A stretch of DNA of 64,000 bases from Melioribacteraceae bacterium (GTDB lineage Bacteria > Bacteroidota > Ignavibacteria > Ignavibacteriales > Melioribacteraceae). The notes under the pieces were generated by a model, which worked only from the letters and a program-made list of their open reading frames with translations, made no database searches and was not told where the DNA came from. Position numbers and translations under genes: made by a program. This document shows positions 60,947 to 64,000 of the stretch, piece after piece; position 1 is the first letter of the stretch; every line of letters begins with the position of its first letter. The stretch is taken from contig JAHBUP010000001.1 of assembly GCA_019638015.1 (NCBI GenBank), positions 682,001 through 746,000 of the forward strand, read 5' to 3'.

Positions 60947-62377
60947 ATGAAGTTCAAAAAACACAATTCGATATTACGAATCTTGATCCCAGTTATACTT
61001 GTGATTTCCGGTTTTCATGGAAAATATTCTTTTGCTCAGACAACAGTGCAAAATGACTTACTCTCTGGTTTGTCGAAATTTCCTTTTACAAATTCGCAAG
61101 ATTCTTCTGTAGTAAAAACCACAATAGAGAAAAATTACTGGTTGCCAGCCGCACAAATCATTGGACTTAATTTTGGTGTTTGGGGTTACAGTAAATATTT
61201 AACCAGTGAAGGTTGGTCAAATATTAGTTGGGAAACAATAAAAAATAATTTCAAGTCAGGATTCGAATGGGATGTTGACGGTTACTTAATGAATCAATTT
61301 TGGCATCCTTATCATGGTTCTAACTATTATAATCTTGCCCGGTCTAATGGTCTCGATTTTTGGGAGTCAGCTCCCTATGTATTTGGCGGCAGCTTAATGT
61401 GGGAATTTTTTATGGAAAATGAACCCCCCTCCTATAATGATATCGTAAACACCCCGGTTACCGGAATTATCTTAGGAGAGATTTCATTTCGCGTCTCCAA
61501 TTTAATTATTGATGAAAGCGCTGTCGGGCTCGAGAGATTTCTTCGAGAATTCTCTTCAACTCTAATTGATCCGATGCAAGGATTCAATCGATTAATTAGA
61601 GGAGATATGTGGAAAACCGGTAAACCAAACAAGCGCTCAAAGTTTAATATGGTTGTTTCCAGTGGTATGCATAATGTTTTTTTTAGTAGTAAACTGAACA
61701 ATAGTAAATCGTACGTGGCAATTAGAGTAGACATGAATTATGGTGATCAATTTTCAGTTTCAGATCACCAAAAACCATTCGATTATTTTACACTACACAC
61801 AGAGGTTAATATAGCACCCAATGATAATATTGTGGGAATATTTGCAAGCGGCGTTATTTGGGATAATAAATTAAAGTTATTCGAAAACTCAAAAAATATA
61901 ATTGGCATTTACAAAGAAGTCGACATTCATATCAATACAGTTTACAAACTTTCGGCAACAAGCGTTTCCGGACAAATAATAAATACAGTGCCGTTATCTG
62001 CATCAGTTTCTATGCAAAATTATTTTGGATTATCTGCAATATTAATGGGGGCTACAAACTCACACTATGCATCTGAATCAGGTAAAGATTATAACATTGG
62101 TCCGGGAGCCAGCACAAAAATTGGTGCTAAAGTTATCTTTAAAAATTTTGGAGAAATCTATTCAAACTATAAAAGATTTTGGATTCATACTTTAAGCGGG
62201 GCCGAAGGAGAGGAGTTTGTTGGGCTACTTAATATCGGAATTAACTATCAACTATTTGAAAACAGCTATTTGGGACTGGATTTCTTGTTGTATGAACGTT
62301 TTGGCGATTATAAATATTTTACAAATACTACAGATGCAAACTCAGCATTAAGAGTTTATTTTAAGCAAAATATATAA
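60947..62377 (+). CDS. DUF3943 outer-membrane-associated protein
   Basis: 476 residues with a signal peptide (SILRILIPVILVISGFHGKYSFA). The DUF3943 core is recognisable: YWLPAAQIIGLNFGVWGYSKY, SWETIKNNFKSGFEWDVDGY, MNQFWHPYHGSNYYNLARSNG, FWESAPYVFGGSLMWEFFMENEPPS, then NDIVNTPVTGIILGEISFR. A beta-rich C-terminal half looks like an outer-membrane barrel. A decayed copy of its beginning lies at 59578. It may be regulated by the TetR copy-2 operator. Confidence 0.8.
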   Translation: MKFKKHNSILRILIPVILVISGFHGKYSFAQTTVQNDLLSGLSKFPFTNSQDSSVVKTTIEKNYWLPAAQIIGLNFGVWGYSKYLTSEGWSNISWETIKNNFKSGFEWDVDGYLMNQFWHPYHGSNYYNLARSNGLDFWESAPYVFGGSLMWEFFMENEPPSYNDIVNTPVTGIILGEISFRVSNLIIDESAVGLERFLREFSSTLIDPMQGFNRLIRGDMWKTGKPNKRSKFNMVVSSGMHNVFFSSKLNNSKSYVAIRVDMNYGDQFSVSDHQKPFDYFTLHTEVNIAPNDNIVGIFASGVIWDNKLKLFENSKNIIGIYKEVDIHINTVYKLSATSVSGQIINTVPLSASVSMQNYFGLSAILMGATNSHYASESGKDYNIGPGASTKIGAKVIFKNFGEIYSNYKRFWIHTLSGAEGEEFVGLLNIGINYQLFENSYLGLDFLLYERFGDYKYFTNTTDANSALRVYFKQNI

Positions 62378-62531
62378 TCAGAGGGAAACGTTTTGAGTAT
62401 TGTTCAAGGAACTTTTTAGGAAACGGCTATTGATATTCGCCGTGTTAATTGTTGTTGAATTTGTTGCCGGTTCAGAGTATAAATGCAAGTGGGTCATAAA
62501 TAATTATTTTTAATTTCATGAAAGGTAATCA
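62378..62531. other. Short non-coding gap before the ABC genes
   Basis: 150 bases, no ORF. AAAGG lies before the ATG at 62532. Confidence 0.4.
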
Positions 62532-63233
62532 ATGAGTTTAATTCGATTGGAAAATGTAAGGAAGACATATCAGACTGGGGAAATCCCAGTTCAAGCCCTT
62601 GATAGGATCAATCTAGAAATTCATGAAAAATCATTCGTCTCTTTTATCGGTCCATCAGGCAGCGGTAAATCAACATTGCTGAATCTAATCGGTTGTTTGG
62701 ATAAGCCAACTGAGGGAAAGGTATTTGTAAACAATGTTGATGTTGGAATGTTCGACCGTACCGAAAGTGCTTCCTTTAGAGGTAGAACGATAGGATTCGT
62801 ATTTCAGAATTTTAATTTAATTCCGGTTTTAACAGTTTATGAAAATGTAGAGTATCCATTGCTAATGCTTGATAAGCTCCCTTCAAAGGAACGTAATGAT
62901 CGGGTTTCGCGGTTGTTGGAAAAAGTCGGAATGACCGATCAAAAAAATAAATACCCGAATCAGATTTCCGGGGGACAAAAACAACGAGTTGCTGTTGCCC
63001 GTGCACTGGTTACTAATCCGCAAATTGTTCTTGCAGATGAGCCAACTGCGAATCTTGACCATGCTACTGCTTTCAAGGTTATCAATATTATGCACGAAAT
63101 GACCAATGAATTTGGAACAACATTTATTTTTTCAACGCATGATCCGAAAATTGTTGGAGAAGCTGAAGTCATCTATACACTAGAAGATGGAGCTATTGTT
63201 AGCACGAAAATTAATAAGGAGGATAAGCGATGA
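62532..63233 (+). CDS. ABC transporter ATP-binding protein, MacB/LolD type
   Basis: 233 residues. Walker A GPSGSGKST, Q-loop FVFQNFNLIPVLTVYENVEYPL, signature ISGGQKQRVAVARAL, Walker B IVLADEPTANLD and switch FSTHDPKI. FQNFNLIPxLTxxENV and the short length are typical for ATPases of MacB/LolCDE-type mechanotransmitters. Its stop overlaps the permease start (ATGA). Confidence 0.9.
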   Translation: MSLIRLENVRKTYQTGEIPVQALDRINLEIHEKSFVSFIGPSGSGKSTLLNLIGCLDKPTEGKVFVNNVDVGMFDRTESASFRGRTIGFVFQNFNLIPVLTVYENVEYPLLMLDKLPSKERNDRVSRLLEKVGMTDQKNKYPNQISGGQKQRVAVARALVTNPQIVLADEPTANLDHATAFKVINIMHEMTNEFGTTFIFSTHDPKIVGEAEVIYTLEDGAIVSTKINKEDKR

Positions 63234-64000
63234 AAAATTTAATAATGATTGCTTTCCGAAACTTATTTAGAAATAAAAGACGTACGATTCTTACTTCATC
63301 ACTAATCACATTCGGGGTCGTTCTCGTTATCGTATTTGGCGGTTTGGCAATTTCTTTTAAATCACAAATGGTAGGTATCTTAACTAATACCGCAATGGGT
63401 GATTTGCAAATTCACAGAAAAGGATATGTTGAATCAATTGATAATTTACCGTTAAATCTTACTCTTTCAGGTACTCAGCTAGCAAATGTTGAAAAATCGT
63501 TAAACAATATTCCCGAAGTTGCTGCCTACAGCCCGCGTATAAAGTTTGGTGCAATGATTAGTAACTATGCTCAAACATCAAACATTCGTATGAGCGCAGT
63601 CTATCCCAAAATGGAAAATCGCACAGTAACGGAATTTGTTAAAAGAATTAAAGGAAAGATAACAGATCCCGATCAGTTTATTAAGCCGGGAGAAATTTTG
63701 GTGCCGGAAAATTTAATGAAAGGACTTTTATTAAATATTGGTGATGAAATTGTTCTGGTTGCGACCAACAAAGATGGTTCAGTAAATGCAGTCACATTGC
63801 GTATTGCGGCAATGACAGAAAATGTTTTCGGCCCTTCCGGCAAAGATGGATATATGCACATTGAAGATGCACAACTGCTTCTACGTGAGGATCAACCGGA
63901 GATAGTTGAAATTGCAATTCATTTGCAACAATATGACCAGCTCAACAAAGTATACAAGCAGTTAAAAGAATCTGTAGGCACTCCGAAATCAGAAACCGAA
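63230..64000 (+). CDS. FtsX/MacB-type ABC permease, partial (runs off right edge)
   Basis: The first 257 residues from the ATG at 63230, which follows AAGGAGGA. IAFRNLFRNKRRTILTSSLI, a membrane helix (TFGVVLVIVFGGLAISF), then the MacB-PCD-like periplasmic domain (GDLQIHRKGYVESIDNLPLNL ... EILVPENLMKGLLLNIGDEIVL). The remaining helices are beyond the window. It should form a complex with the preceding ATPase for lipoprotein or drug handling. Confidence 0.88.
   Translation, partial: MKNLIMIAFRNLFRNKRRTILTSSLITFGVVLVIVFGGLAISFKSQMVGILTNTAMGDLQIHRKGYVESIDNLPLNLTLSGTQLANVEKSLNNIPEVAAYSPRIKFGAMISNYAQTSNIRMSAVYPKMENRTVTEFVKRIKGKITDPDQFIKPGEILVPENLMKGLLLNIGDEIVLVATNKDGSVNAVTLRIAAMTENVFGPSGKDGYMHIEDAQLLLREDQPEIVEIAIHLQQYDQLNKVYKQLKESVGTPKSETE

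Overview
The window looks like a chromosomal segment of an AT-rich, gliding-type Gram-negative bacterium of the Ignavibacteria/Chlorobi-Bacteroidota side. This is inferred from several secreted proteins ending in a type IX secretion sorting domain (NYPNPFNP... GVYFY ... KKMVLLK), from a TonB receptor paired with a DUF4249 lipoprotein, and from FISUMP, DUF3943 and DUF5989 proteins. No rRNA or other strict taxonomic marker is present.

Layout. (1) 1-10.1 kb: core-like carbohydrate locus with a TonB receptor, lipoprotein, GH53 galactanase, GH5-like hydrolase and, convergently, a GH13 amylase. (2) 10.2-10.4 kb: a broken tRNA-Ser copy followed by an intact tRNA-Ser(UGA) with a terminator. (3) 10.5-22 kb: an integrated mobile element next to that tRNA. 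It holds a tyrosine integrase with a small HTH partner, a radical SAM protein, a degenerate IS1595-like protein, an MCM-like AAA+ helicase, a large HTH protein, a DUF5659 protein and a D5/DUF5906 primase-helicase. An inverted cluster of TGTAACC/GGTTACA iterons lies just downstream and looks like a replication origin.

(4) 22.5-36.1 kb: a one-directional array of unrelated plus-strand genes separated by attC-like sites of about 185-190 nt (a second subtype is about 231-244 nt). In several cassettes the RYYYAAC core at the cassette end is exactly complementary to the GTTRRRY core at the start of the same cassette. This is the signature of integron gene cassettes; no integron integrase is in the window, so it is a CALIN-like array or the distal part of a sedentary integron. 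Cargo includes a zinc-ribbon/HEPN-like protein, two PD-(D/E)XK-type proteins, a nucleotide-cyclase-like protein, an RNase H-like protein and a 4.4-kb cassette with two T9SS-secreted proteins.

(5) 36.1-39.2 kb: remnant of a diversity-generating retroelement (DGR): a FISUMP lipoprotein whose last ~65 codons shift to C/T-ending codons, a GC-rich hairpin 20 nt after its stop, and the first 13 codons of an avd gene, with no reverse transcriptase. (6) 39.3-43.2 kb, minus strand: a compact phage/ICE-like operon with amidoligase, zinc-finger protein, class II glutamine amidotransferase, Gam/Gp157-like protein, OB-fold-like protein, RadC and tiny ORFs. (7) 43.4-47.3 kb: a type IIG restriction-modification enzyme. 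(8) 47.3-49.5 kb: a graveyard of decayed genes with a few intact small ones. (9) 49.5-53.1 kb: a nitric-oxide stress set (cupins, DUF6448, quinol NO reductase), where the reductase is split by a TAG and by a frameshift in an A9 run. (10) 53.2-64 kb: a TolC/HlyD/double-ATPase/ABC-2 export operon, a decayed and an intact DUF3943 gene, a TetR regulator flanked by two near-identical 20-bp operators, a transposase scrap, and a MacB/LolD-like ABC pair running off the right edge.
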